From positions 223,209 through 287,208 of the forward strand of contig JADKFA010000002.1 in the NCBI GenBank assembly GCA_016717725.1: DNA of 64,000 nucleotides, read 5' to 3'. The notes under the pieces were generated by a model. That model saw only the letters and a program-made list of their open reading frames with translations. It made no database searches and had not been told where the DNA came from. Each line of letters opens with the position of its first letter. Within the stretch, counting starts at the first letter, position 1. Positions 10,011 through 20,100 of the stretch are shown here, in pieces. This DNA comes from Bacteroidota bacterium (GTDB taxonomy: Bacteria; Bacteroidota; Bacteroidia; AKYH767-A; OLB10). Position numbers and translations under genes: made by a program.

Positions 10011-11306
10011 CTAACGCTGAATCATCAACTTCCCAGTCGCTTTCACCACATTTTCTTCCATCATCCTGTATTGATACATCCCATTCGGAAAATCAATCAC
10101 TGAAAACTGCACTTGCTGAGATGAAATTAATTCGTTCATCACTACTTTTCCTTGTACATCCATCAAAAGGAAATGCAAATCCTTCTTTATTGGATCACTT
10201 AGTTGAAGTTGAATAAAATCGGAACTAGGATTAGGGAAAATACTCATTTTTATTTCTTGTACATCATCACCAAGCCCCGAACAAATAATAAAACTAATAT
10301 TTATAGTGTCACTTCCTGTACATCCTGCCTGATTGGTAACAATTACAGAATAGGAAATAGTTGAATTGGTAGAACTAGAAGCAATGATATTAGAAGTAGT
10401 TGCATTTGTGCTCCACAAATAACTTGTAATTCCTGCCGCCCCCGCATTGAGTGATAAAAATTGTGTGGTGCAAAGTGTGGTATCAAGAGGTAAATTCACA
10501 ACAGGATTAGGAGAATTAAATGCTACAACAGTATCTATTCTTGATGGACATCCAACTGCAGTTCCATAAGGAGTACTGGAATAGATATAGGTTCCTTGTG
10601 TATTGATTCCATTGAAATAAGTTCCCCAATAACCATTGGTAAGTGTGCTTGGGCCTGTCCAGGTTCCAGTAGTAACTGGATTATTATTTAAGGATGAAAG
10701 TAAATTTAATGAATCGAGATTGGAACAAATAGAGGCAGCTTGAGATGAACTTACCGAAACGCATTTTTCAAATTTGAAATCATCACATGAAAGATCATTT
10801 CCTGGACCTCCATCTACATTTGTATACATCGAAAAAGTGATAGTGGGTGTAGTAGAAGTAACTGAATTACTAATATATTGTGTCCAAGTAGGACTATAAG
10901 GAGCCAAAACATTAGCTGTAGAATCGAGTACTAATCCGTTCCCATCTCGAATCACCATTTTCATATTACTCTGCCCTCCAGTAAATGTTGTGGTAAGCCA
11001 AAGTGAAATGCGCACGGGCATATTTTCACAAACTGACAATGTACGTACATATACCAATGCTCCTGCACAAGTTCCTGTTCCACTCACACAATTCACAAAA
11101 TTCATATACATCGACTTTGCGCCACTATGTACAGAAAAGGTTTGGGGTACGTTTTGATAAGTAGTGCTCGGAATTAAATCGGGAATAATGGTTGAGTATT
11201 CAAACCCATCATTTATAATAGTTTGCCAGTTACATTGAGCATTTGCTTTTTGTGAATAAATACTAATCGCAAGGAAGATTAAGAGTGATGTGTAGACGTT
11301 TTTCAT
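10011..11306 (-). CDS. T9SS type A sorting-domain secreted protein
   Basis: The 431-residue protein starts with the signal peptide MKNVYTSLLIFLAISIYSQ and ends in a C-terminal domain beginning near MSIFPNPSSDFIQLQL, closing with TGKLMIQR. That tail is the type A sorting signal recognised by the type IX secretion system. The N-terminal half resembles a carbohydrate-binding/jelly-roll module (NDGFEYSTIIPDLIPSTTY; SMYMNFVN), and a later segment is Ig-like with a TLCTTQFLSLNAG theme. It is probably exported to the surface or secreted. The specific ligand is unknown. It is a single gene flanked by non-coding spacers. Confidence 0.85.
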   Translation of the reverse strand: MKNVYTSLLIFLAISIYSQKANAQCNWQTIINDGFEYSTIIPDLIPSTTYQNVPQTFSVHSGAKSMYMNFVNCVSGTGTCAGALVYVRTLSVCENMPVRISLWLTTTFTGGQSNMKMVIRDGNGLVLDSTANVLAPYSPTWTQYISNSVTSTTPTITFSMYTNVDGGPGNDLSCDDFKFEKCVSVSSSQAASICSNLDSLNLLSSLNNNPVTTGTWTGPSTLTNGYWGTYFNGINTQGTYIYSSTPYGTAVGCPSRIDTVVAFNSPNPVVNLPLDTTLCTTQFLSLNAGAAGITSYLWSTNATTSNIIASSSTNSTISYSVIVTNQAGCTGSDTINISFIICSGLGDDVQEIKMSIFPNPSSDFIQLQLSDPIKKDLHFLLMDVQGKVVMNELISSQQVQFSVIDFPNGMYQYRMMEENVVKATGKLMIQR

Positions 11307-11478
11307 CGAGTTTATTTTGAATTTTCAAAAGTAGAGGGAATACTTCATAAATAAATATTCAATTGATTCCTAAATATAGGGATATCACTGAGTTGAAAGA
11401 TGACAGTATAAATGTAAACAAACCATCCTTTTACTTATTTTTGACCGAAACTATGTCCAAAAACTTACTTAAATCCCC

Positions 11479-12517
11479 ATGTTGAAACGATTCAAATATA
11501 TTCTGATATTCCTGTTTTTTCTGATGATGAACATTTCATTTAATTCATGCAAACAAAAAAACACTACTGATGAGTCAGGAGAAGTAGCACAAGATACAAC
11601 ACCCATCGGAAAAAGAATAGCTGATATTTCCATCAAAATCGGAAAAGATCCTAAAAACCCTCAACTATTTAATGACCGTGCAAAATTGCATTTGGAACGC
11701 AACGATGTTGCCAATGCCTTAATGGACATGGAAAGGGTGATTTCAATCGATACCACCAATCCGAGTTTCTTCCTCACGTTAGCCGATGTACACTTAGCGG
11801 CTGGTAAACCTGGAAAATCGAAAGCAGCATTAGAGAAATGCATGAGCATCGATCCCCAAAATAAATTGGCTTATGAGAAATTAGCGGAATTGTATTTCAT
11901 CGCGCAGCAATATAAAGAGGCAATCAAGAACCTCGACGAAGTATTAAAACTCGACATCACCAATCCTAAAGCGTATTTCATGAAAGGTATGTGTTATCGC
12001 GATATGGGCGATACCACAAAAGCCATTTCTAGTTTTCAAACGGCGATAGAGCAGAGAACCAATTTTGATGATGCGTATTTGCAGTTAGCGATGATCTTCC
12101 ATAACCGAAATAATAAGTTAGCACTTCAGTATTATGATGGAGCGATAAGAGCCAATCCCAAAAATACAGATGCACTATTATGGTCGTGGATTGTTTTATC
12201 AGGAGAACGAAAGAAACTATGATTTGGCAGTACAAGATTATACCAACGCGGTTCAGCTCAATCCAAAAGCAGCGAAAGCGCATTATGCATTGGGATATAT
12301 CCATTATCAATACTTGAAGGTATATAGTCAAGCCATTGTGCATTTCAACGATGCCATCAATGCAGATCCAAATTGGCCAGAAGCTTACTTTAACCGCGGA
12401 CTCACGTTTGAAACGATGGGAAATGTTGCAGCAGCACAAGCCGATTATGAAAAAGCGCTTAAACTAAATCCCAATTATAAAAACGCTGAAGTTGCTTTAG
12501 CGAGAGTGAGACTTTAG
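11479..12517 (+). CDS. TPR-repeat lipoprotein (frameshifted as read)
   Basis: The protein begins MLKRFKYILIFLFFLMMNIS then FNSCK, a lipoprotein signal, followed by about eight tetratricopeptide repeats, for example NPQLFNDRAKLHLERNDVAN and ALEKCMSIDPQNKLAYEKLA. The first frame ends at 12222, but the neighbouring frame continues the TPR series from GRGLFYQENERNYDLAVQDY to 12517. One extra T at about 12178 explains the break (GCACTATTATGG for GCACTATATGG type). The rejoined protein has about 345 residues. TPRs form a protein-binding solenoid; the partner is unknown. A TATTTTTG box at 11436-11443 may be its -7 promoter element. Confidence 0.88.
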
Positions 12518-12778
12518 ATTTTAGATATTGGATGTTGGATTGATATAATCTAAATTCGAATATTTTTTCCGCTGCGACCGCTGCTTTCCCGATGTGTCGG
12601 GACGTTGCTCTCGTTGCGTTTAAAGCTTCAACATTTGAATAGTTACAATTTTAAAACCTCTCAATAAATAAAATTCGCATCGCGAAGTCTTGAAAAGAGA
12701 TGATTAATAATGAAGTTAAAATTAATTGATCCTTTTCTTTATATTGATTCTATAGAAATATTTATTCATTATCTCCTG
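12518..12778. other. Intergenic spacer between convergent genes
   Basis: No gene is seen between the TPR gene and the SulP gene, which point toward each other. A short stem TTCCCGA-TGTG-TCGGGA lies near 12587-12602. No clear T-tract terminator was found. Confidence 0.45.
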
Positions 12779-14329
12779 TTAATGCACCGCAGTTATATTA
12801 ACTTTCTCAATCCCCTTCAAATGAAGTTCAATATGCTTGTTATGCGCTTTGTTGTGATATTCACTTACGATTTCTAAAATGTCGTAGTCGATAAAGTTGC
12901 TTTCGCTTCCATCAATGATGAGTACACTATATTCTGGAATTTCGTCTAGTGCCTTACGTAACTTTACTTTATTAAGAAAGGTAACATTGCTGTTGAGTTT
13001 GATAATGTAAGTTTCAATATCATGCTGGGTTGACTTGGTGATTTTATATTCAGCTTTGAAATTGTTTTGTATGATAAAGTAAATGGAAACTAAAAGTCCA
13101 ATGCTCACACCAATTAGTAAGTCAGTTAAAAGAATGACAAGTATTGTAATTAGAAATGGTATGAATTGTTTCCAACCTAAACTCCACAGGTTACGAAATA
13201 ATTTGGGTTTCGTAAGATTGTAGCCCGTAACCAAAAGTATAGCGGCAAGAGAAGCATAAGGGATTTTGTTCAATAAAGAAGGAAAAAGTAAAACAGCAAT
13301 TAAAAGGAAAAGGCCATGCGTGAAGGCAGAAAATTTTGTACGACCTCCTGCATCCACATTGGCCGCACCGCGTACTACTACTGCTGTTATCGGAATCGCT
13401 CCGAGTAAACCGCATGTCATGTTTCCAATTCCCTGTGCAATAAGCTCACGATTAACAGGTGTAATGCGATTGCGTTTGTCTAATTTGTCAACGGCTTCAA
13501 TGCAAAGTAGTGTTTCTAATGTGGCTAGAAGTCCAATGATAATTCCATCTTTCCAAATTTCTGTTGTTGAGAATAGCCTTGAGAAATCTGGGAAAGTGAT
13601 ACTTGCAAAAATGTTTGAAGGAATATTTACGAGTTGAGTAGGTTTGAGCGAAAACTCGGAAGTTGAGTTGGTGAAGACAATGTTTGTGATGATTCCTACT
13701 ATTACAACTAAAAGTGGAGCTGGAATTACTTTTAATTTTTTTGCAAATGGTTGTTGAAGTAAAACAAGTATGATTAGAGAAATGAATGTAATTAAAATGG
13801 CTCCTCTGGTGATGTGATGGTTGAAGTTGTCGATTGTGCCAAGAAAGTTGTCAGGACTAAATAATTGTGGAAAGCCACTGGTCCAAAAGTCGGGTTGGTC
13901 GTAGCCAATTGCTAACGGAATTTGTTTTGATATGAGGATGATTCCGATGGCTGCTAACATTCCTTTGATCACAGAGGATGGAAAATAGTTTGCAATGGTT
14001 CCAAGTTTTAAAATTCCAAGTAGAAGTTGAAAAAGACCCGCGATCATTACGGCGAGTAAAAATATTTTGTAATCGCCCAGTGAAATGATAGAAGCGGCAA
14101 CTAAGGTTGTTAAACCTGCAGCTGGACCTGAAACTGCTAGTGGAGATCCACTAATGAGTGCTACTACCAATCCGCCTATGATACCAGATAAAAGTCCAGC
14201 ATATAGTGGTGCACCCGAAGCTAAAGCAATACCCAAACAAAGTGGGAGAGCCACTAAGAATACAGAAAGTCCCGCCGGCAAGTCATGCTGGAGCCAAATG
14301 ATTCGATAGTACTTAATGGTTCTTTTCAT
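12779..14329 (-). CDS. SulP family inorganic anion transporter with STAS domain
   Basis: The protein has about ten membrane segments in the SulP fold, starting with GLSVFLVALPLCLGIALASG (near residues 20-40) and continuing through ISGSPLAVSGPAAGLTTLV, plus a C-terminal cytoplasmic STAS domain ending with YSVLIIDGSESNFIDYDIL. It would carry sulfate, bicarbonate or a similar anion across the inner membrane; the substrate cannot be told from sequence. I choose the ATG at 14329, since the upstream in-frame codon at 14344 is TTG. The length of 516 residues is normal for the bacterial family. No carbonic anhydrase gene, often a neighbour of bicarbonate-type members, is adjacent. Confidence 0.9.
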   Translation of the reverse strand: MKRTIKYYRIIWLQHDLPAGLSVFLVALPLCLGIALASGAPLYAGLLSGIIGGLVVALISGSPLAVSGPAAGLTTLVAASIISLGDYKIFLLAVMIAGLFQLLLGILKLGTIANYFPSSVIKGMLAAIGIILISKQIPLAIGYDQPDFWTSGFPQLFSPDNFLGTIDNFNHHITRGAILITFISLIILVLLQQPFAKKLKVIPAPLLVVIVGIITNIVFTNSTSEFSLKPTQLVNIPSNIFASITFPDFSRLFSTTEIWKDGIIIGLLATLETLLCIEAVDKLDKRNRITPVNRELIAQGIGNMTCGLLGAIPITAVVVRGAANVDAGGRTKFSAFTHGLFLLIAVLLFPSLLNKIPYASLAAILLVTGYNLTKPKLFRNLWSLGWKQFIPFLITILVILLTDLLIGVSIGLLVSIYFIIQNNFKAEYKITKSTQHDIETYIIKLNSNVTFLNKVKLRKALDEIPEYSVLIIDGSESNFIDYDILEIVSEYHNKAHNKHIELHLKGIEKVNITAVH

Positions 14330-14404
14330 CTTTGGCCTTGTCAAAGGGTTTGTTTTATTTATAGACTTTACGATTTCAATCCCCTTTCAACTACAAATAT
14401 CGTT

Positions 14405-14819
14405 TTAATTTGATATCTTGATTTTAATAAGTTTTAGTATATCTTCAATAGTTGATGAATCCTTTACTTCAATTCTTATTCCGCGCCCTTCAGCATATTG
14501 TTTTGCTGCTAATAACTCATTTTTTATAAATTCAGCAATATCACTTTCTATTATTTGATCCATAGCTTTTGCCCCAAAAACTAAGGCTACTCTAAAAAAA
14601 TGATCGCGAGGAAGTAGATAAATGATAACTCTTTTGTTGTCTTTAATTTGATAGCTCCATCCATACTTATCTCCTGAATAATTCCAAGCAGCTGTTGCCT
14701 GTGGGTAATTCTGGTTGGTAAAAGCTTCAAGTTTTTCCAGAGGTCAATCGTATTCCCTAAACCTAATTTGAGATCGCCTAACGTAGGAATACTATTTTTT
14801 CAGTAAAGATGCTTTTCAT
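14405..14819 (-). CDS. DUF3788-like small protein (two frameshifts)
   Basis: Read on the minus strand from ATG 14819, MKSIFTEK continues after one inserted A in an A-run (near 14795) as NSIPTLGDLKLGLGNTIDLW, then after a second inserted A (near 14740) as KLEAFTNQNYPQATAAWNYS and GWSYQIKDNKRVIIYLLPRD, to the stop at 14405-14407. With the two bases added the gene is exactly 139 codons, the usual size of DUF3788 proteins, whose pattern (aromatic WNY, KYGWS, then a VIIYLLPRDHFF strand and ALVFG) it follows. Function is unknown. Both breaks are in homopolymers, so consensus error is likely. Confidence 0.65.
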
Positions 14820-14904
14820 ATTGATTTTACTAAACCTGGAGTCCTGGTTTCGAATGGTTATTTCTGCAACTGTTAATCATATCGTCTTTTTTCGATGTGC
14901 ATTG

Positions 14905-15271
14905 TTATGCCACTCTTAAAATCTTTTCCATCTTTCGACCTTTGGCCAGTTCATCCACCAATTTATCTAGGTATCTTGTTTGTTTTGTTAACGGATTTTC
15001 AATTTCTTCAATTCGATACCCACAAATTACTCCTTGAATGAGATGTGCATTGGGATTTAATTTTGCTCGCTTAAAAAAAGGTATCAAAAGTTATTTTTTC
15101 TTCAATAAATTCTTGAAGCTGTTTTTCATCAAATCCAGTGAGCCACTCTATGACTTGATTCAATTCAGCTTTTGTTCTTCCTTTGCTCTCCACCTTTGTA
15201 ATATAATGAGGATATACGGAAGCAAATGTCAATTTAGCTATTCGCTCATCGTGCTCAGGAGTGGTTTTCAT
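14905..15271 (-). CDS. DUF2200 family protein (frameshifted)
   Basis: From ATG 15271 the protein reads [20 protein letters not shown] then [20 protein letters not shown], matching the DUF2200 family. The frame breaks in a run of seven T (minus strand, near 15073-15079). With six T it continues [20 protein letters not shown] and [19 protein letters not shown], the expected C-terminus. The rejoined protein is about 121 residues, the full family length. DUF2200 proteins are small cytosolic proteins of unknown function, often in gene cassettes or stress contexts. It follows the broken DUF3788 gene by 85 bp on the same strand order. Confidence 0.85.
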
Positions 15272-15505
15272 TGAAGCTGATTTTAAAGTAAAGATGTGCA
15301 AGACAAGATGCCGTGGTTGCCTCTGATCACAATCGATTTCAAAGCAAATATAAATAATTTAGCCGTCGAACCAGTATCTTTAGGAGAATTCGAATGAATA
15401 GGGTAGAGCGCCTGCCACAATTAAAGCAATCACTTCAAATAAGCATTCGAGTATGCTGATTTTATTTGTGGATTCGATATATCATCACTTTTTAACTTTT
15501 TCTAA
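15272..15505. other. Spacer without recognisable gene
   Basis: This stretch lies between the DUF2200 gene and the metal-efflux operon. All six frames are short. I see no RNA gene or mobile-element end. Confidence 0.4.
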
Positions 15506-15985
15506 TTAATCATCATGATCATTTTCAATGGGAATAATATTGGCATCACTCCGAATTTCTGAGTGTCTGATTTCACCCCCGCTTACCCCCACATTATAGG
15601 TTAATACACTATCGGTCAAAGCGAGTAAGAGTATAAGTATTTGTAAATATCGAATATGCTTTGACTCTATTAGTTCAGCTATGAATCCAATGATGGATAT
15701 TGCTCCTAGAATGAGCGTGAGTGTAAAGAATGTTTCGGCAAACTCTTCATGGTTGTGTAAAAGCGTTTCGCTAATACCTAAAGTGTTTTCTACAATTTCT
15801 TCAGCGCCTTCACCCGTATAGAATGCGAGGATAGATGTGATCGCGGCAAAGATGTAAATACCGAGACCCGTTAGTTTAACTTCTGATTTCTTGATCAATA
15901 GTCCGGTAACGAATACTAGTGTTCCTATGATGAGTCCAACAATAGGAAGGTGATTTACGATTAAGTGATAATGTGCGTTGTTCAT
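15506..15985 (-). CDS. Inner-membrane protein of the metal-efflux operon
   Basis: The 159-residue protein has four hydrophobic segments, beginning HLIVNHLPIVGLIIGTLVFV and including LTLILGAISIIGFIAELIE, and ends in an acidic, His-containing tail PIENDHDD. The N-terminal HYHLIVNHLPIVG pattern is found in small DUF2231-like membrane proteins. It starts 2 bp after the CzcB-like gene stop, so it is translated as the last gene of the czcA-czcB operon. A metal-related accessory role is inferred only from this position. The loop around NHEEFAETFF is also rich in His and Glu. Confidence 0.7.
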   Translation of the reverse strand: MNNAHYHLIVNHLPIVGLIIGTLVFVTGLLIKKSEVKLTGLGIYIFAAITSILAFYTGEGAEEIVENTLGISETLLHNHEEFAETFFTLTLILGAISIIGFIAELIESKHIRYLQILILLLALTDSVLTYNVGVSGGEIRHSEIRSDANIIPIENDHDD

Positions 15986-15987
15986 AA

Positions 15988-17139
15988 TTATTCTTTTATT
16001 AAGTTAAATGCTCCCTTGGTTAAGAATTGTGTTTGATCGTTAAAGCTGTTCTGATTTAAGATTTCTACAAATCCATGGTTTGTTTCTCCTGTTTTAATTT
16101 CTCGTTTTATAAACGAGTATCCATTTTTTGTTGAATCTTGAAGTACAAGTACATAGAATTTACCTTCCACTTCTACAATGGCGTCTTCAGGTAATGAAGC
16201 CTTTGAAATAGCAGTGGAATTGATATCCGCTTCAACATACATGCCCGGACTGAACTTAGATGCCTCTTTTTCAGAGGAGGGATGTGCATGTATAAGAATT
16301 TTTCGGCTTGTTGGATCTACCGTTTTGTTTACCAGATGAACGGTGGCTTCGTACTCGTTTCCTTGGTCTTCTTGTATTCTAAATTGAATGGGTTGACCAA
16401 CTCTAACTTTGGTAATGTCTTTTTCGAAAATGTTTAATTCAAGGTGTAGATGATCGGTGTTTACAATCGTAATGGCCGATTGTGATGAGTTTAGAAAGGC
16501 TCCTTGTGAAATATCAACCTGAGTGACGAATCCATTGATTGGCGAAGTGACATTCACAGTTGTTCGGATGTTTTTTATCGTAAGTAGATTGGGTGGTATA
16601 TTCATTAGAGTTAACTTCTTCCCTAAGGATTCTAGTGTTACTTTAGCCACTGTATAGTCAGATTCTGCTTTCAAAAAGTTTTTTTGCGATGATACATTGT
16701 CTTGTACCAGATTCTTTTGCCTTTCGTAGTCTGATTTTAAATAGGCGAGTTGTCCTTGAATCTCGAGATAGTTTTGTTGTATCTGTACAAAGTCAGGATT
16801 TTCAAGGGTGAACAGAATTTGTCCTTTCTTTACTCTTTCACCAGGAAGGAGTTTTATCTCTTTAACAGTACCATCAAAATAGGAACTTACAGAGGCTCTA
16901 TTTTCAGGCGGTACATCAAACATTCCCGTGGCTTTTATGATTTCATTAAAAGATTTTTTTTGTAATCCTCCAATACTCATTTCGGAAGATTGGAATTGTT
17001 TTTCGCTTAACTCAAATTTACCTTCTAAAGTTTTTTGAGATTCTGTTTTTTCCGCTGCTTTTGATTCTGTTTTTGATGAACAGGATGCAGAAGCGAGCAG
17101 AATGGAAAATAGTATATAGCTTGCAGCATATTTTTTCAT
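15988..17139 (-). CDS. RND efflux periplasmic adaptor (CzcB-like membrane fusion protein)
   Basis: The start at 17139 gives MKKYAASYILFSILLASASC, a lipoprotein signal with Cys at the cleavage site; an ATG six codons upstream is possible. The mature protein is a HlyD-type adaptor: a lipoyl-like half domain (GTVKEIKLLPGERVKKGQIL), an alpha-hairpin rich in Lys/Gln (near residues 120-180), then the second barrel half VTSPINGFVTQVDISQGAFL. It links the inner-membrane pump to the outer-membrane channel. It begins 2 bp after the CzcA-TolC gene ends, so the two are translationally coupled. Substrate is inferred as a divalent or monovalent heavy-metal cation from the pump subfamily. Confidence 0.9.
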   Translation of the reverse strand: MKKYAASYILFSILLASASCSSKTESKAAEKTESQKTLEGKFELSEKQFQSSEMSIGGLQKKSFNEIIKATGMFDVPPENRASVSSYFDGTVKEIKLLPGERVKKGQILFTLENPDFVQIQQNYLEIQGQLAYLKSDYERQKNLVQDNVSSQKNFLKAESDYTVAKVTLESLGKKLTLMNIPPNLLTIKNIRTTVNVTSPINGFVTQVDISQGAFLNSSQSAITIVNTDHLHLELNIFEKDITKVRVGQPIQFRIQEDQGNEYEATVHLVNKTVDPTSRKILIHAHPSSEKEASKFSPGMYVEADINSTAISKASLPEDAIVEVEGKFYVLVLQDSTKNGYSFIKREIKTGETNHGFVEILNQNSFNDQTQFLTKGAFNLIKE

Positions 17140-17159
17140 GGTTGTATGGTTTTTCATTT

Positions 17160-20100
17160 TTAATTCAAGATATAGTTTGCTTCCAAAACCGTAACATTGT
17201 ATTGGAGAAGGGAGTGGAGATAATTGGATTGAATGTTTTTTGCATTTTCCAATAATTGAGTGTACTGGAAAAAATTTATTTCTCCATTTTGATACGATTT
17301 ATTGGCATGGAAGATGGTTTCTGTAGCTAGTTTGCTTCCTTTCGTTTGATAATAGTATATTCCTTCTTCAAATTTCCGTATGTCAGATCGCAATGCATTA
17401 TATTTTGTGAGAAGTTGAATTTTTAAATTTTCACTTTCTGTCTCAATGATTATTTTTTCGGTTTTTGCAGCTTTTATTTTCGACCGTTGACTTCCAAACC
17501 AAAGTGGAATACCAATTCCTACTTGAAATCCAGAATAAGATTGTGTTCCTGCACCCTGATTTGTACCTTGAAATACGGAGGCATTAATGTCGGGCAGTAA
17601 TTTTTGTTTTTCTAATGAGGCTGTATGATTCGAAAGTTTTTTAGCATTTTCTAAATAGAGGAGTGCAGGATGTGATGAGCTGTCATAAGCAAGCAATGTT
17701 ATTTTTTCGAAATGTTCTTCACTTACTGTAAAGCTGCTGTCAGACTGAAGCCAATGATTTAACAAAATGTAATTCCGGTATATGTTTTCGCGTACTTGAT
17801 TGAGCTGAATTGAAATTTCTTTTTTCTTAGTTTCTGCAGTTAATTTTTCAATGTAATTGGATTCTCCTTGTTCAAATCTGCGGTTTGCTGCATGTTCAAA
17901 GGAAGCATATAGGCTATCGAGATATTCATAATTAGTTTGCATCTGTTGCCAATACACAATTTCATTGTAAACTTTATGAACTTCTTTGGTGACCATTCGT
18001 TTATCGATCGAAAGTTGATCTTTGGTCAGTTGAGATTTTTGTTTCATTACTTTTCGTTGTGCACCATATACCGTTGGAAATTGTATGGTTTGACTGACAC
18101 CCCACACATCCAGTGGTAGGTTATTGGGCGCTATATTGCTTTGGTCTTTGTTGTAGTAGATTTCAGTTTTGTTGATGTCAATGGCACTGTTAATGAGTTG
18201 CTCGCTTTGAATAATTCGCTGCGATGAAACTTTTAATCCTAGGTTGTTTCGTAATGCAATTTCAACCGCTTGCTCTACCGTAATTTTATGATCTTGGCTC
18301 TGTCCATAAATGGGTAAAGCAAGTAATAGGATAGTTGCAATGACTACTGCTGGTTTTTTAGATTTTTTTATTTGCCTTTTTCTATTAAAAATGGCATAGA
18401 GCACTGGAAGGACTATAAGTGTAAGTGCTGTTGCGGAAATGAGTCCGCCTACAACCACCGTTGCGAGAGGTCGCTGAACTTCCGCTCCCGCTGAACTGGA
18501 GATGGCCATGGGTAAGAATCCTAAGGCCGCTGCTGAGGCGGTGAGCAAAACTGGGCGCAACCTGTTCTTGGTGCCCAAAAGGATTCGTTGATTGATGTCC
18601 GTGATACCATGCGCTTTTAATTCTTTGAACTCTTCAATCAACACGATTCCGTTTAATACAGCAATTCCAAAGAGTGCAATGAATCCAACTCCAGCAGAAA
18701 TGCTGAAGGGAAGATCACGCATGTAAAGAAAGATAACGCCACCTACCGCCGACATCGGAATGGCACTGTAGATAATTAACGCTTCTTTGATGGAGTCAAA
18801 CGCAAAGTAGAGTAGAACAAAAATGAGTAACAATGCAATGGGAACAGCAATCATTAGTCGCTCTTTTGCGGTTCTTAAGTTTTCAAATTGACCACCATAT
18901 TCGATAGTGTATCCTGTTGGTAATTTAATTTTTTGATCAATGATTTGTTTAACATCTTTTACGACCGATTCTAAATCTCTGTTTCTTACATTCACGCCCA
19001 CAACAATTCTTCTTTTGGTGTTGTCTCTGGAAATTTTCGCAGGACCTTTGGTATAGGAGATGGTTGCAAATTCGCTCAGCGGCACTTGATTTCCATTGGG
19101 AAGTTGGATGGATGCCGTTTCTATATCTTGAATGTCCTGATGATGGGCCGTGTCAAATCGAACAACAAGGTCAAACTGTTTTTCACCTTCAAACACAGTT
19201 CCTGCGGTTTTTCCTGCAAATCCCATGGTGATAATGTTGTTTAATTCTTCAACATTCAATCCGTATTTTGCGATTTTTTGTCGGTCGTATTGAATCGACA
19301 TCTGCGGTAGACCTGCTACTTTTTCTACAATAATATCCGCGGCTCCTTGAACTCCTTTTATTTCTTTTTCAACTTCTACTGCTTTTTTATAGAGCACATC
19401 TAAGTTTTCACCAAAAATTTTAATGGCTAAGTCAGCACGAACTCCAGTGATCAGTTCATTGAAACGCATCTCGATGGGCTGTGTAAATTCAAATTCTACT
19501 CCTGGAATTTCAGTCAATGCTTCTTTGAACTTGTCGGCCAATTCATCTTTAGTTTTAGCAGATGTCCATTCTTCTTTTGGGCGGAGTTTGATAATAACAT
19601 CACTTTCTTCCATCGACATGGGATCGGTGGGTACTTCTGCAGCTCCAATTCGACTGACTACTTGTTCTACCTCTGGAAATCTTTTCAGAATGGATTCAAT
19701 TCTTGTGGTCGCGATTACTGTTTGACTTAAGGAAGTTCCAGTTTTTAAAACGGGTTGTATCACAAAATCACCTTCATCTAATGTCGGTACAAATTCTCCG
19801 CCCATCCGTGTAAAGAGAAATCCCACTGCGAGTAACAACACTAAGGCCATGCTTAATACAAGTTTCTTTTTATGGAGAGCCCAGGTAATGGTTGGAATGT
19901 ATTTGTTTTCTAAAAATGTGATGAAGCGATTAGAAATATTTTTTTTGGAGGTATCGGATGGCTTTATAAATAGAGAAGCCATTACGGGCACATAGGTAAA
20001 GCACAAAATCATAGCGCCGATCAATGCAAAGCAAAATACTAAGGCCATCGGTCTAAACATTTTTCCTTCTACGCCCACTAATGAGAGTATCGGAATGAAA

